Shown here: piece by piece, positions 7,886 to 15,135 of the stretch
Position numbering within the stretch: position 1 is the stretch's first letter
How the letters are laid out: the number at the start of each line of letters is the position of its first letter
NCBI GenBank assembly: GCA_036268375.1
Contig: DATAUH010000023.1
Coordinates: 1-19,815 of the forward strand
Source of the DNA: PALSA-243 sp036268375
Lineage (GTDB): Bacteria; Acidobacteriota; Terriglobia; Bryobacterales; Bryobacteraceae
Direction of reading: 5' to 3'
Length of the DNA stretch: 19,815 bases
The notes under the pieces: model-generated
Database searches by the model: none
What the model was told of the DNA's origin: nothing
The model's input: the letters and a program-made list of their open reading frames with translations, nothing else
Translations under genes and position numbers: made by a program

Positions 7886-8701
7886 CTAAAGCTCGGAATA
7901 GCGCGTCAGCTTGATCTCGTTCTTCACCAATGCGGCCTTGACTTCCGGCGCTACCAGAGCCTCTAACTCGCGTTCCCGGCTCTCCTTCAGCCGGGTATGC
8001 GCGGCGCGAAGGGACTCCCGGCATCGGCCCGGATGACACATGAATTCCGTAGTACCCTCGGGCAGCATTCCCACTAACTCGACTAACTCCTTCACGTGAA
8101 AGCGGCCGGTAATCTGAAACCCAGCGAAATGGTCCGTCGTCCGGCAGTGGTGGCGTTCCAACACTCGATGAAACCGGCGGCGCAGTAATCCCAGCGCATC
8201 GCTTGTGATGCGCTTTAGCGCCGGCACGGCGCCCCGCATCGTATTTAGAGGAAAATCGAACGGCCGCCGCACCCAACGGATTCCGAACTCCTCCGCAAGC
8301 CGCGCCACCGCGTCCAGGACAGGTGGCGCAAGATGCGTGTGTTTGTGAGTATCGAGATGAGTCGGCCGGATTCCGGCGTCCAGAATCTTCCGCATCTGCG
8401 CGCGCAGTTCGTCGTAGGGACGCAGGTCGCGCTTCGCCAACGCGCTCAGTAGCTTCGCCACGCTCGCTGGAAACGCGCGGCCGTCGATCAGCGAATTGCC
8501 GCCAATCAACACCAGGTGACATCCGATATCGAGCTCCGGCGTATCTTGCGCCCGCTGCAGAGCGTCGTCAAAGGCCGCGCCGTTCGCCATCAGCGTCGTC
8601 GCAGTCAGTATGCCGTGACGGTGCGCCTCAATGATCCCTTCGTTCACATCAGGGGTAAAGCCGAAATCGTCGGCATTCACCAACAGCCGCCGCTGCGCCA
8701 T
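7886..8701 (-). CDS. ChbG/HpnK (YdjC) family carbohydrate deacetylase
   Basis: Metal-dependent deacetylase of 271 residues of the YdjC family, which includes ChbG (acetylated chitobiose) and HpnK (hopanoid biosynthesis). The metal-site motifs are NADDFG at 9-14, His62 (GCHLVL) and HLDTHKHTH at 115-123. Later come the HFAGFQ segment and FMCHPG near residue 225. The length is normal. The ATG shares one base with the mlaD stop (TAATG), so translation is coupled to the transporter genes. This placement points to trimming of an N-acetylated sugar lipid or other envelope precursor rather than chitin use, but the substrate is inferred only from context. No other hopanoid (hpn) gene is in the window. 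Confidence 0.87.
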   Translation of the reverse strand: MAQRRLLVNADDFGFTPDVNEGIIEAHRHGILTATTLMANGAAFDDALQRAQDTPELDIGCHLVLIGGNSLIDGRAFPASVAKLLSALAKRDLRPYDELRAQMRKILDAGIRPTHLDTHKHTHLAPPVLDAVARLAEEFGIRWVRRPFDFPLNTMRGAVPALKRITSDALGLLRRRFHRVLERHHCRTTDHFAGFQITGRFHVKELVELVGMLPEGTTEFMCHPGRCRESLRAAHTRLKESRERELEALVAPEVKAALVKNEIKLTRYSEL

Positions 8702-9774
8702 TAAAAAAGCATCAGCCGGATGGAGAGAAACTTCTTGGGATTGGCGCGAATGTCCTTCGCCAGTGACTGAAATTCACGGGTGGTCCCGGTAAGCGCATCG
8801 TAAAGCTGCGGATTGCTCATCAACTGGCCAACCGTGCCCTGTCCGGAATTGATCTTATCCACTGTTACATTAAACTTAGCGACTAACTCATCCAGGCGTT
8901 GGCCTAATGCGGGATCTTTCAGGAGATGTCCTGCCGTTCCCTTCCCGGAGTTTATTTCGGCAATGAGTTGGTTAATGTCATTCAGAGTCTGGTGCGCGTC
9001 ATCGAAAAGCTGAGTGTCTTTCAAAAGCTTGCCCGCGGTTCCCTGCCCCGCCTGCAAATCCGCCAACATTGCATCAATGCGCTTAATCGGCTTGTCTAAG
9101 TCGGTGTACAACGTGTCGTCGTAAAGAAGCCGGCTAAATGTACCGTGACCGGTCTTTATGTCGGCCAATAGTTGCTGGCCCTGGGTAAAGATCGCGTTCA
9201 AGCGACGGTACAGCTCTTCATCCTTTAAAAACAGCCCTAAGTTGCCGTGCCCCGCCTCCACGCCCGCCAGTAACCCGTCAGCGCGGCCCACAATTCGCTG
9301 CAACGAATCCAGCACGTTGCTCATCTGCCCCATCATTTCCGGTATATCCTGCGTCTGCAGCGCGGCTAACTCCTGGCCGTCCAGCACGTGCTGCTGCGTC
9401 TGACCCTTGGTGATGTTTAGAAACTTGTCGCCTAGCAGATTAGCGGCCGCCACTCCGACATGCGAATCCACCGGAATCTCGGGAAGAAACGACGTTTGCA
9501 CCTTCATATCGAATTCGACGGTGCGCTTCGGGTCGCGCGAGCCCGTCAAGTGCAACTTATCCAGATACCCGACGCTGATCCCATTCAACCGTACGGCCGT
9601 ACCATCGGCCAACCCGGAAGCATCGTCCATGTAAGTGCGCAGCGTAGCGTATTGACGGAAAATACCTTTTGAACTGGTGAGCAAAAACACTAAAACGAAC
9701 AGAATGATAGTAGCGATCATCCCAACGATTCCGACTTTCAGCTTGGACCAGCGTACTTTCCTTGGATCGGGCAT
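8701..9774 (-). CDS. mlaD: MlaD-type MCE-domain substrate-binding protein with repeat tail
   Basis: Membrane-anchored lipid-binding component of an Mla-type ABC transporter, 357 residues. A short cytoplasmic N-terminus precedes one membrane helix (about 14-33). The MCE domain (about 38-125) includes the DDASGLADGTAVRLNGISVG segment typical of the family. The rest, about residues 126-340, is a periplasmic tail containing five tandem repeats described separately, ending in IRLMLF. E. coli MlaD is about half this length; longer MCE proteins form needles that bridge the periplasm, so the tail may extend the channel. The gene lies 13 bases after mlaF and overlaps the deacetylase by one base, giving the order mlaE-mlaF-mlaD-deacetylase. 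No MlaC or MlaB homologue is present here. Confidence 0.88.
   Translation of the reverse strand: MPDPRKVRWSKLKVGIVGMIATIILFVLVFLLTSSKGIFRQYATLRTYMDDASGLADGTAVRLNGISVGYLDKLHLTGSRDPKRTVEFDMKVQTSFLPEIPVDSHVGVAAANLLGDKFLNITKGQTQQHVLDGQELAALQTQDIPEMMGQMSNVLDSLQRIVGRADGLLAGVEAGHGNLGLFLKDEELYRRLNAIFTQGQQLLADIKTGHGTFSRLLYDDTLYTDLDKPIKRIDAMLADLQAGQGTAGKLLKDTQLFDDAHQTLNDINQLIAEINSGKGTAGHLLKDPALGQRLDELVAKFNVTVDKINSGQGTVGQLMSNPQLYDALTGTTREFQSLAKDIRANPKKFLSIRLMLF
8755..9264 (-). repeat. Five tandem 34-residue repeats in the MlaD tail
   Basis: Five copies of a pattern close to I-x-[ST/AG]-G-x-G-[TN]-x-[GS]-x-L-[LM]-x-[DN]-x-x-L-[YF] begin at residues 171, 205, 239, 273 and 307. The period is exactly 34 residues (102 bases). 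Examples are EINSGKGTAGHLLKDPAL and KINSGQGTVGQLMSNPQL. Between the glycine-rich cores lie helical stretches, so each unit looks like a turn plus a long amphipathic helix. The residues differ enough between copies that this is a protein-level repeat, not a recent DNA duplication. Confidence 0.9.
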
Positions 9775-9787
9775 CGTTTGTACCTAT

Positions 9788-10609
9788 TTACTCGCGTCGC
9801 TTAAAAAATTTGGTGACGTAGTCATCCTTCGAGGCTTCCAACTGGTCCTGATCGCCCTCAAACACCAGGCGGCCTTCACGCAACACCATGAATGTGGTTT
9901 TATAACGTCTGCCGGAGCCTTTCCCCGCAGGCTCCAACTCCCCTCGTTCCGAATTGTAACGGAAATTAGCAATCAAATTGCCATCCTGATAACGATGCGT
10001 CACGACGAGCGTGGTCGTATGGCTCTGATCGCGCTCTTTGATTAGTAGCGCGATGATGGTGTGCGCTGTGATCGGGTCCAAGCCGGCGGTGGGGGAATCA
10101 TAAAGGATCAAGGGAGGCCCCGTAACCACTGCGCGCGCAATCGCCGCACGGCGCCGCATGCCGCCCGAAAGCTCACTCGGAAACTTTTCGAGCGTTCCGC
10201 CCAACTCCACAAAGTTCAGCGCCTCAGCCACTTTGGGATGCACCTGTTCCCGCGGCACCTTCAACGACATCTGGTTCAACAGTGGATACGCAACGTTCTC
10301 TTCGATGTTCAGCGAATCGAAGAGCGCGCTTTCCTGAAACAGCATTCCAATGCGACTGCGGATCTGGAATAACTGCCGCTCGCCCATGGCCGTCAAGTCC
10401 TGGCCAAATGCATAGACCTTGCCCGAGGTCGGCGGAATCAATCCCATCGCCACTTTGAGCAGGATGGTCTTGCCGCTGCCCGCCGCGCCCAAAATGACGC
10501 GCGACTCACTCTCAACGGTGTCGAACGACACATCATGCAGCGCCTCGAGATCGTCGAAGGAAACCGTTACGTGCTCAAAACGGAGAACCGAAGGGCGGGC
10601 GTCGGACAT
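9788..10609 (-). CDS. mlaF: MlaF-type ABC transporter ATPase with altered Walker B
   Basis: Cytoplasmic ATPase of 273 residues for the Mla lipid transporter. It shows Walker A GAAGSGKT (41-48), Q-loop Gln92, the signature LSGGM (147-151), a Walker B segment LILYDSPTAGLDP (168-179) and H-loop His205. The catalytic Glu that normally follows the Walker B Asp171 is Ser172 (codon TCC). After the H-loop there is an insertion of about 30 residues, rich in Gly, Glu and Arg (about 207-237), before the final beta strands. The start shares one base with the mlaE stop (TGATG), so it is coupled to the permease. MlaF proteins usually pair with MlaE permeases, as here. ATPase strength cannot be judged from sequence alone. 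Confidence 0.9.
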   Translation of the reverse strand: MSDARPSVLRFEHVTVSFDDLEALHDVSFDTVESESRVILGAAGSGKTILLKVAMGLIPPTSGKVYAFGQDLTAMGERQLFQIRSRIGMLFQESALFDSLNIEENVAYPLLNQMSLKVPREQVHPKVAEALNFVELGGTLEKFPSELSGGMRRRAAIARAVVTGPPLILYDSPTAGLDPITAHTIIALLIKERDQSHTTTLVVTHRYQDGNLIANFRYNSERGELEPAGKGSGRRYKTTFMVLREGRLVFEGDQDQLEASKDDYVTKFFKRRE

Positions 10610-11373
10610 CAGCTTCCATTCTGGCTGACGAAGATTTTGGTGATCACTGCGTCCAGCAGCAAAATCAGTACGCCCGCGGAGACCATCGCCCGCGTTGTCG
10701 AGCGCCCCACGCCCTGTGTTCCACCGGTCGTTCGCAAGCCGTTATAGCAGCCCACCAACGCGATCACCAACGCAAAAACCAGCGGCTTCAGTAAGCCCTC
10801 GCCTACGTCTTTCCAAACCAATGCCTGCCACACCGTAGTCCAGTAGAGCCGGTTGCCGATATTCAGGAACAGCGCGGCAATCAGCCAGCCGCCGAACATC
10901 CCGACGAAATCCGAAATGATAGTCAGCAGCGGCAACATAATAGACGCAGCTTCCAAGCGCGGTGTCACCAGCTTCTGAATCGGATCGGTACCCAAAGCGC
11001 GCATCGCGTCGATCTGCTCGGTGACCTTCATCGATCCAAGCTCGCTCGCGATGCCGGTCGCATTGCGCCCCGCCACCATCAGCGCCGTCAATACCGGCCC
11101 CAATTCGCGCACCAGCGTGAGCGACACCAGCGTGCCTGTTTTGCTGATTTGTCCGTAGGTGCTTAACGCGCTCGACATCTGCAGCGCCATCACGATGCCG
11201 GCGAAGAAGCCGGTGAGCACGACGATCATGAGGCTGCCGACGCCGATATCGTCCATCTGCAGAACGATGTCGTCGACGTAATGAGGGCGGCGGACGATGT
11301 TGCGTATCGCCTGTCCCGTAAGCACGAAAAATTCTTGAACTGCGGCTACTGGCTCTTTCAGGAAATCGAGCAA
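10609..11373 (-). CDS. mlaE: MlaE-type lipid ABC transporter permease
   Basis: Integral membrane permease of 254 residues, typical for MlaE. It has a re-entrant N-terminal helix followed by about five hydrophobic helices. The family motif linking permease to ATPase is present as GSMKVTEQIDAMRALGTDP at about 133-151. The conserved RELGPVLTALMVAGRNA block precedes it. It is the first gene of the mlaEFD-deacetylase set. The best start is a TTG at 11373, with GGAG 11 bases upstream; no in-frame ATG or GTG is closer before an upstream stop. The 53 bases between this start and the divergent peptidase gene must hold both promoters. A TATGGT -10-like site is visible there, but no convincing -35. Confidence 0.9.
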   Translation of the reverse strand: MLDFLKEPVAAVQEFFVLTGQAIRNIVRRPHYVDDIVLQMDDIGVGSLMIVVLTGFFAGIVMALQMSSALSTYGQISKTGTLVSLTLVRELGPVLTALMVAGRNATGIASELGSMKVTEQIDAMRALGTDPIQKLVTPRLEAASIMLPLLTIISDFVGMFGGWLIAALFLNIGNRLYWTTVWQALVWKDVGEGLLKPLVFALVIALVGCYNGLRTTGGTQGVGRSTTRAMVSAGVLILLLDAVITKIFVSQNGS

Positions 11374-11426
11374 ATGGGTCAGGTCTCCGCTTTCCCGATG
11401 CTACCATAAGCCTGTTCGGACATTCG

Positions 11427-12371
11427 ATGAAAGGCCTCACCGATATCGCGGGGATTCGTGTGGGTCATGTCTCCGATTTTCAGGCCATCACCGGATGTAC
11501 CGCTATTCTTTGTGAGACCGGCGCCGTCGCGGGAGTCGATATCCGCGGCTCGGCAAGCGGTACTGAAGATACTCCCGCACTCGACCCGCTGCATCAGGAT
11601 CAGACCATTCACGGCATTCTGCTGGCAGGCGGCAGCGCCTTCGGCCTCGAAGCCGTCTCCGGCGTGCGCCGTTATCTCGAGCGGCGCGGCGCGGGCGTGA
11701 AGTTCGGCGGCCACACCATACCGATCGTTGCCGGCGCCATCCTGTTCGATCTCGGAATCGGCAAGGGCGACGTGCGGCCCACTATCGGCATGGGTGAAGC
11801 GGCCGCAAACGCCGCCAGCACAGCGGCGGTAGCGGAAGGCTGCGTAGGCGCCGGAACTGGCGCCACCATCGGCAAAATCCGCGGCATGCCACAGGCCATG
11901 AAATCCGGTATCGGTTCCTACACTGTGTCGATGCCCGGCGGCGTAATGGTGGCTGCGCTTTCTGCGGTCAATGCGTTCGGCGATGTGCGCGATCCTGCCA
12001 CGGGAAAGATCGTCGCCGGTGCGCGCACAGCTCCGGGAAGCCGTGAATTCCTGAATAGCGAACGCGCCATGCTCGAAAGCGCGCCCGAAGGCGCATCGCA
12101 GAATACGACGTTGACGGTGGTCGCGACCAATGCCAGGTTGACGAAAGTTCAGGCGCAGAAACTGGCGCAGTTCGCCAACCTCGGCGTTGCCCGCGCCATC
12201 TCCCCTGTCAACACTACGTTCGATGGCGATACCACCTTCGCGCTCTCATTGGGCGAGGCACGCGGCAATCTCAATGCGCTGGGCTCCGCGGCGGCTGAAG
12301 CGGTAGTACAGGCGATATTGCGCGCCGTGAAGTTTGCGAAACCGTTAGGAGGCGTGCCCGGCATCGGCTAA
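11427..12371 (+). CDS. P1 / DmpA-family (S58) self-processing aminopeptidase
   Basis: N-terminal-nucleophile hydrolase of 314 residues related to L-aminopeptidase DmpA and beta-peptidyl aminopeptidase BapA. These proteins cut themselves into two chains to expose the nucleophile. The cut would fall between Asn226 and Thr227 in QNTTLTVVATNA, which aligns with the Gly-Ser site of DmpA, so the nucleophile here would be Thr. Other family features are the N-terminal DIAGIRVGH, the LLAGGSAFGL motif (about 65-74) and the GMGEAA segment (about 121-126). There is no signal peptide, so it is probably cytoplasmic. It is transcribed away from the mla genes across 53 bases. The physiological substrate is unknown. 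Confidence 0.88.
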   Translation: MKGLTDIAGIRVGHVSDFQAITGCTAILCETGAVAGVDIRGSASGTEDTPALDPLHQDQTIHGILLAGGSAFGLEAVSGVRRYLERRGAGVKFGGHTIPIVAGAILFDLGIGKGDVRPTIGMGEAAANAASTAAVAEGCVGAGTGATIGKIRGMPQAMKSGIGSYTVSMPGGVMVAALSAVNAFGDVRDPATGKIVAGARTAPGSREFLNSERAMLESAPEGASQNTTLTVVATNARLTKVQAQKLAQFANLGVARAISPVNTTFDGDTTFALSLGEARGNLNALGSAAAEAVVQAILRAVKFAKPLGGVPGIG

Positions 12372-12408
12372 ATATCGGATGCTCTAAGGTGTTGCACGCC
12401 CACTCACC

Positions 12409-12437
12409 TTGACAGAAAATAGACCAGGAGCAATACT
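12409..12437 (+). promoter_or_regulatory. Sigma-70-type promoter for the stressosome operon
   Basis: A perfect TTGACA -35 box at 12409-12414, a 17-base spacer and AATACT (4 of 6 matches to TATAAT) at 12432-12437. This predicts a transcript start near 12444 and a leader of about 43 bases before the rsbR ATG at 12487. It lies in the only sizeable gap ahead of the operon (12372-12486). It also argues against translation from the TTG inside the -35 box. Confidence 0.6.
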
Positions 12438-12486
12438 CAACTGTCCTCCGCAAAGCACCACATCAGATAATGGTTCGGTTTATTAC

Positions 12487-13356
12487 ATGACATCGAAGCT
12501 CGCGGGCGTTTTAGAGCGGCATGAAGCCGCAATACTTTCGGATTGGCTGGCTCAGCAGGCCGCAGATGCCAAGTCTCGAGGCAAGACTTTTCAAGAGGGA
12601 GAGCACCGCCAGCATTCGTCAGCCCTTCTGAAGGCAATTCGAGAGGCTCTGGCATCCGGCGCGGAAGCGAATGTCTTCACTGCCGCTTGGGAAAATGTGC
12701 GTGAAATTCTCAGCGGAATCTCCAGGGGCCGCGCCCGCCAAGGCCACACGCCAATCGAAACGGCCACCTTTGTTTTTTCACTCAAGCGTCCTCTTTTCGA
12801 CCGTCTGCGCGGCGAATATTCTAACGATGCTGCCGGTCTGGCCGAAGAGACCTGGGCTATTAACGAAATTCTGGATCAACTCGGGCTAATCACGTTCGAC
12901 GCATTCAGCAAGGGTCGCGAGGAGGTCATCTCGCGCCAGCAGCAGGAAATGCTCGAACTGTCCACGCCTGTAATTCAGATTTGGGACGGAATCCTGGCGC
13001 TGCCACTCATCGGGACTCTGGATAGCGGCCGCACGCAAGTAGTGATGGAAAGTCTGCTGCAGCAGATTGTGCAAACCGGTTCCACCATCGCCATCATCGA
13101 TATCACCGGCGTTCCCACAGTTGACACGCTGGTGGCGCAGTATCTGTTGAAGACGATCGCCGCCGCGCGCCTGATGGGCGCCGATTGCATTGTGAGCGGC
13201 GTGCGGCCTCAAATTGCGCAGACGATCGTGCACCTGGGCGTCGAACTTGGCGACGTGTCGACCCGCGCCACGCTTGCGGATGCGTTTCGCATCGCGCTTA
13301 GCCAGCAGGGCAAGACAGTCACGAAGGTTAATCCGGGCAAGGCGGCGGTCCGCTAG
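12487..13356 (+). CDS. rsbR: RsbR-type stressosome sensor/scaffold (RsbRD-N + STAS)
   Basis: Stressosome scaffold protein of 289 residues. The N-terminal half (about 1-140) resembles the RsbRD-N globin-like sensory domain. The C-terminal STAS domain (about 156-272) begins ELSTPVIQIWDGILALPL. Two likely RsbT phosphorylation sites match the RsbRA Thr171 and Thr205 positions as I recall them: Thr214 in TGVPTVDT and Thr246 in PQIAQTIV. In the known system RsbR and RsbS form a large cytoplasmic complex that holds RsbT until stress triggers phosphorylation. I chose the ATG at 12487 because an in-frame TTG 26 codons earlier lies in the promoter and adds low-complexity residues. It is the first gene of a six-gene operon, with rsbS starting three bases after its stop. 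The signal sensed is unknown. Confidence 0.9.
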   Translation: MTSKLAGVLERHEAAILSDWLAQQAADAKSRGKTFQEGEHRQHSSALLKAIREALASGAEANVFTAAWENVREILSGISRGRARQGHTPIETATFVFSLKRPLFDRLRGEYSNDAAGLAEETWAINEILDQLGLITFDAFSKGREEVISRQQQEMLELSTPVIQIWDGILALPLIGTLDSGRTQVVMESLLQQIVQTGSTIAIIDITGVPTVDTLVAQYLLKTIAAARLMGADCIVSGVRPQIAQTIVHLGVELGDVSTRATLADAFRIALSQQGKTVTKVNPGKAAVR

Positions 13357-13359
13357 TCC

Positions 13360-13746
13360 ATGGAACGGATACCCATCCTCAAAATCGGCAGGCTGCTTCT
13401 GGTGAGCATTCAGGTAGATATGCACGACCGGCTTGCCATCGCGCTCCAGGACGATCTGACGGAGCGAATCGCGCTCACCGGGGCCAACGGCGTCATCATC
13501 GACATCTCCGCCCTGGAAATGGTGGATTCTTTTATCGGCCGCATGCTGAGCAATATTGCCGGCATGTCGAAGCTGTTGGGAGCGGATACGGTGGTCGCCG
13601 GTATGCGGCCTTCAGTTGCGATCACGCTCGTGGAACTGGGTCTTTCCCTGAAAGGCGTGCGCACCGCGCTTAGCCTGGAGCGCGCGATCGAGCTTCTGGG
13701 CATCGCAGACCCGGAATCGGAACCCGCCGATGGCGCCCAAGACTGA
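13360..13746 (+). CDS. rsbS: RsbS stressosome STAS protein
   Basis: Single-domain STAS protein of 128 residues, close to the usual RsbS length. It begins MERIPILKIGRLLLVSIQ, very like known RsbS. The RsbT phosphorylation site is Ser57 in IDISALEMVDSFIGRM, matching Ser59 of B. subtilis RsbS. A GMRPSVAITLVELG segment follows, as in the family. RsbS is the scaffold subunit that binds and inhibits RsbT, and its phosphorylation releases RsbT. The gene overlaps rsbT by 17 bases, so the two are translationally coupled. A short acidic tail (after about residue 118) is an extra not seen in the B. subtilis protein. Confidence 0.93.
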   Translation: MERIPILKIGRLLLVSIQVDMHDRLAIALQDDLTERIALTGANGVIIDISALEMVDSFIGRMLSNIAGMSKLLGADTVVAGMRPSVAITLVELGLSLKGVRTALSLERAIELLGIADPESEPADGAQD

Positions 13747-14134
13747 TCGAATTCCCCTCCTCACCTCGGAAGACATCGTGAACGTACGTCAGATGGTACG
13801 TTCGATCGCTGTCGAGCTTGGATTCAGTCTGGTCGACCAGACCAAATTCGTCACAGCCGCCAGCGAGATCGCGCGCAACACGGTGATTTATGGCGGCGGC
13901 GGTTGGGCATCGATCGAAATTATCGCTCGCGAAGGACGTAAAGGTTTGCGTGTCACTTTCGAAGATCAGGGGCCTGGCATTGCGGATATTGACCAGGCGT
14001 TGAAGGACGGCTTCACCACCGGGAGTGGCTTGGGCTTGGGACTGGGCGGCGCCAAGCGCCTGGTCAACGACTTCAACATTGAGTCCAAGCCCGGTTTGGG
14101 CACCCGTATCACCATCGCACGTTGGAAATCATGA
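13730..14134 (+). CDS. rsbT: RsbT switch kinase (GHKL serine/threonine kinase)
   Basis: Serine/threonine protein kinase of 134 residues, standard RsbT length, that phosphorylates RsbS and RsbR. The GHKL ATP site is intact: the N-box is ASEIARNTVIYGGGG, G1 is EDQGPGIAD and the G2 lid is GSGLGLGLGGAKRL. In Firmicutes the freed RsbT activates the phosphatase RsbU. No RsbU is encoded here, so its freed partner may be one of the downstream kinases or the phosphatase fusion. The start ATG overlaps rsbS by 17 bases and the stop overlaps the next start by four bases (ATGA). Confidence 0.93.
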   Translation: MAPKTDRIPLLTSEDIVNVRQMVRSIAVELGFSLVDQTKFVTAASEIARNTVIYGGGGWASIEIIAREGRKGLRVTFEDQGPGIADIDQALKDGFTTGSGLGLGLGGAKRLVNDFNIESKPGLGTRITIARWKS

Positions 14135-15135
14135 GCACCATCTCGATTCCGGTCGAAGGGCCGGATCAGGTGGGGGAAGCGCGCCGCGAGGGCGCATCCC
14201 TGGCCATCGCCCTCGGTTTCGACGAGGAACATACGGGCCGCGTGGCGATCGTCGTCACGGAATGCGCCAGCAATCTCTGGAAACACGGCGGGGGCGGCGA
14301 AGTCCTCATCAGCACGGCCGAAAATGACGGCCGGCCCTGCATCGAAGTGATCGCGCTCGACCGCGGCCCTGGTATGGCCGACGTGTCGCGCTGCTTCGAA
14401 GACGGCTATTCCACGGCCGGCAGCGCCGGGTCTGGACTCGGCGCGCTCGCCAGGCTCTCGGAATGCACTGTTTATTCCCGGCCGGGCAAAGGCACGGCGC
14501 TTTTGTCCCGGCTGTTTATACAGGGCTCTCGAAAAACGGAGACCAGCGCGCTACTGACCGGCGGCATCGCCGTGCCATTAGCAGGGGAGCCGATTTGTGG
14601 CGATGCTTTCGCCGTTCGCCACGATGCCGCCGGTATGCTCGCCATTCTCGCGGATGGCTTAGGCCACGGTCCCTCAGCCGCTGAAAGCGCCAACCGCGCG
14701 CTTGAGGCGTTCCGCGACAGCCGCGAGAGCGCTCCCGGCAAAATACTCCCGGACATTCATACCGCCTTGCGCGGCGGCCGGGGCGGAGCGGTATCGGTTG
14801 CGCGTCTGAATCTGGCTACCAGGAAAATCCAGTTCTGCGGCGTCGGGAATGTCCTGGGAATGCTGAGCGGCTTTGGCGCGGCCAAGAACTTCGTCTGCAT
14901 GCCGGGCATCGTTGGCCACAACATGAACGCTGTTCGGGAGTTCACATATGACTGGCCCGCTAATTCTGTCGTACTGATATACTCGGATGGCATCGGCAGC
15001 CACTGGTCGTTGGATGAATATGAAGGTTTGGTCAATCAGGATCCTTCCCTCATCTCTGCAGTAATTTATCGGGACCGGAAGCGCGGCCGCGATGACGCGT
15101 CTGTCCTGGCGATTCGCGAGAGAAGGTCCGCATGA
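14131..15135 (+). CDS. RsbT/RsbW-like ATPase fused to PP2C (SpoIIE/RsbX-like) phosphatase
   Basis: Two-domain protein of 334 residues. The first domain (about 1-132) is an RsbT/RsbW-like GHKL ATPase with Asn48 in the N-box, DRGPG at 77-81 and a lid GSGLGA at 100-105, so it looks active. The second (about 143-330) is a PP2C phosphatase with metal-binding aspartates in GDAF (Asp158), ADGLGHG (Asp175), YSDGIG (Asp286) and DDAS (321-322). RsbX in B. subtilis is a lone PP2C that resets the stressosome by removing phosphate from RsbR and RsbS. Here that activity appears joined to a second switch-kinase-like domain. I chose the ATG at 14131, which forms an ATGA overlap with rsbT; a TTG three codons upstream is less likely. 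The next gene again starts with an ATGA overlap. Confidence 0.88.
   Translation: MSTISIPVEGPDQVGEARREGASLAIALGFDEEHTGRVAIVVTECASNLWKHGGGGEVLISTAENDGRPCIEVIALDRGPGMADVSRCFEDGYSTAGSAGSGLGALARLSECTVYSRPGKGTALLSRLFIQGSRKTETSALLTGGIAVPLAGEPICGDAFAVRHDAAGMLAILADGLGHGPSAAESANRALEAFRDSRESAPGKILPDIHTALRGGRGGAVSVARLNLATRKIQFCGVGNVLGMLSGFGAAKNFVCMPGIVGHNMNAVREFTYDWPANSVVLIYSDGIGSHWSLDEYEGLVNQDPSLISAVIYRDRKRGRDDASVLAIRERRSA

Noticed and set aside
11374..11426. Divergent promoters between mlaE and the peptidase gene
   Set aside because: Only a TATGGT -10-like sequence can be found, with no matching -35 box, so no promoter is called.
12409..12486. TTG start giving RsbR 26 extra residues
   Set aside because: The TTG is the first triplet of a perfect -35 box, and the extra residues match no RsbR feature.
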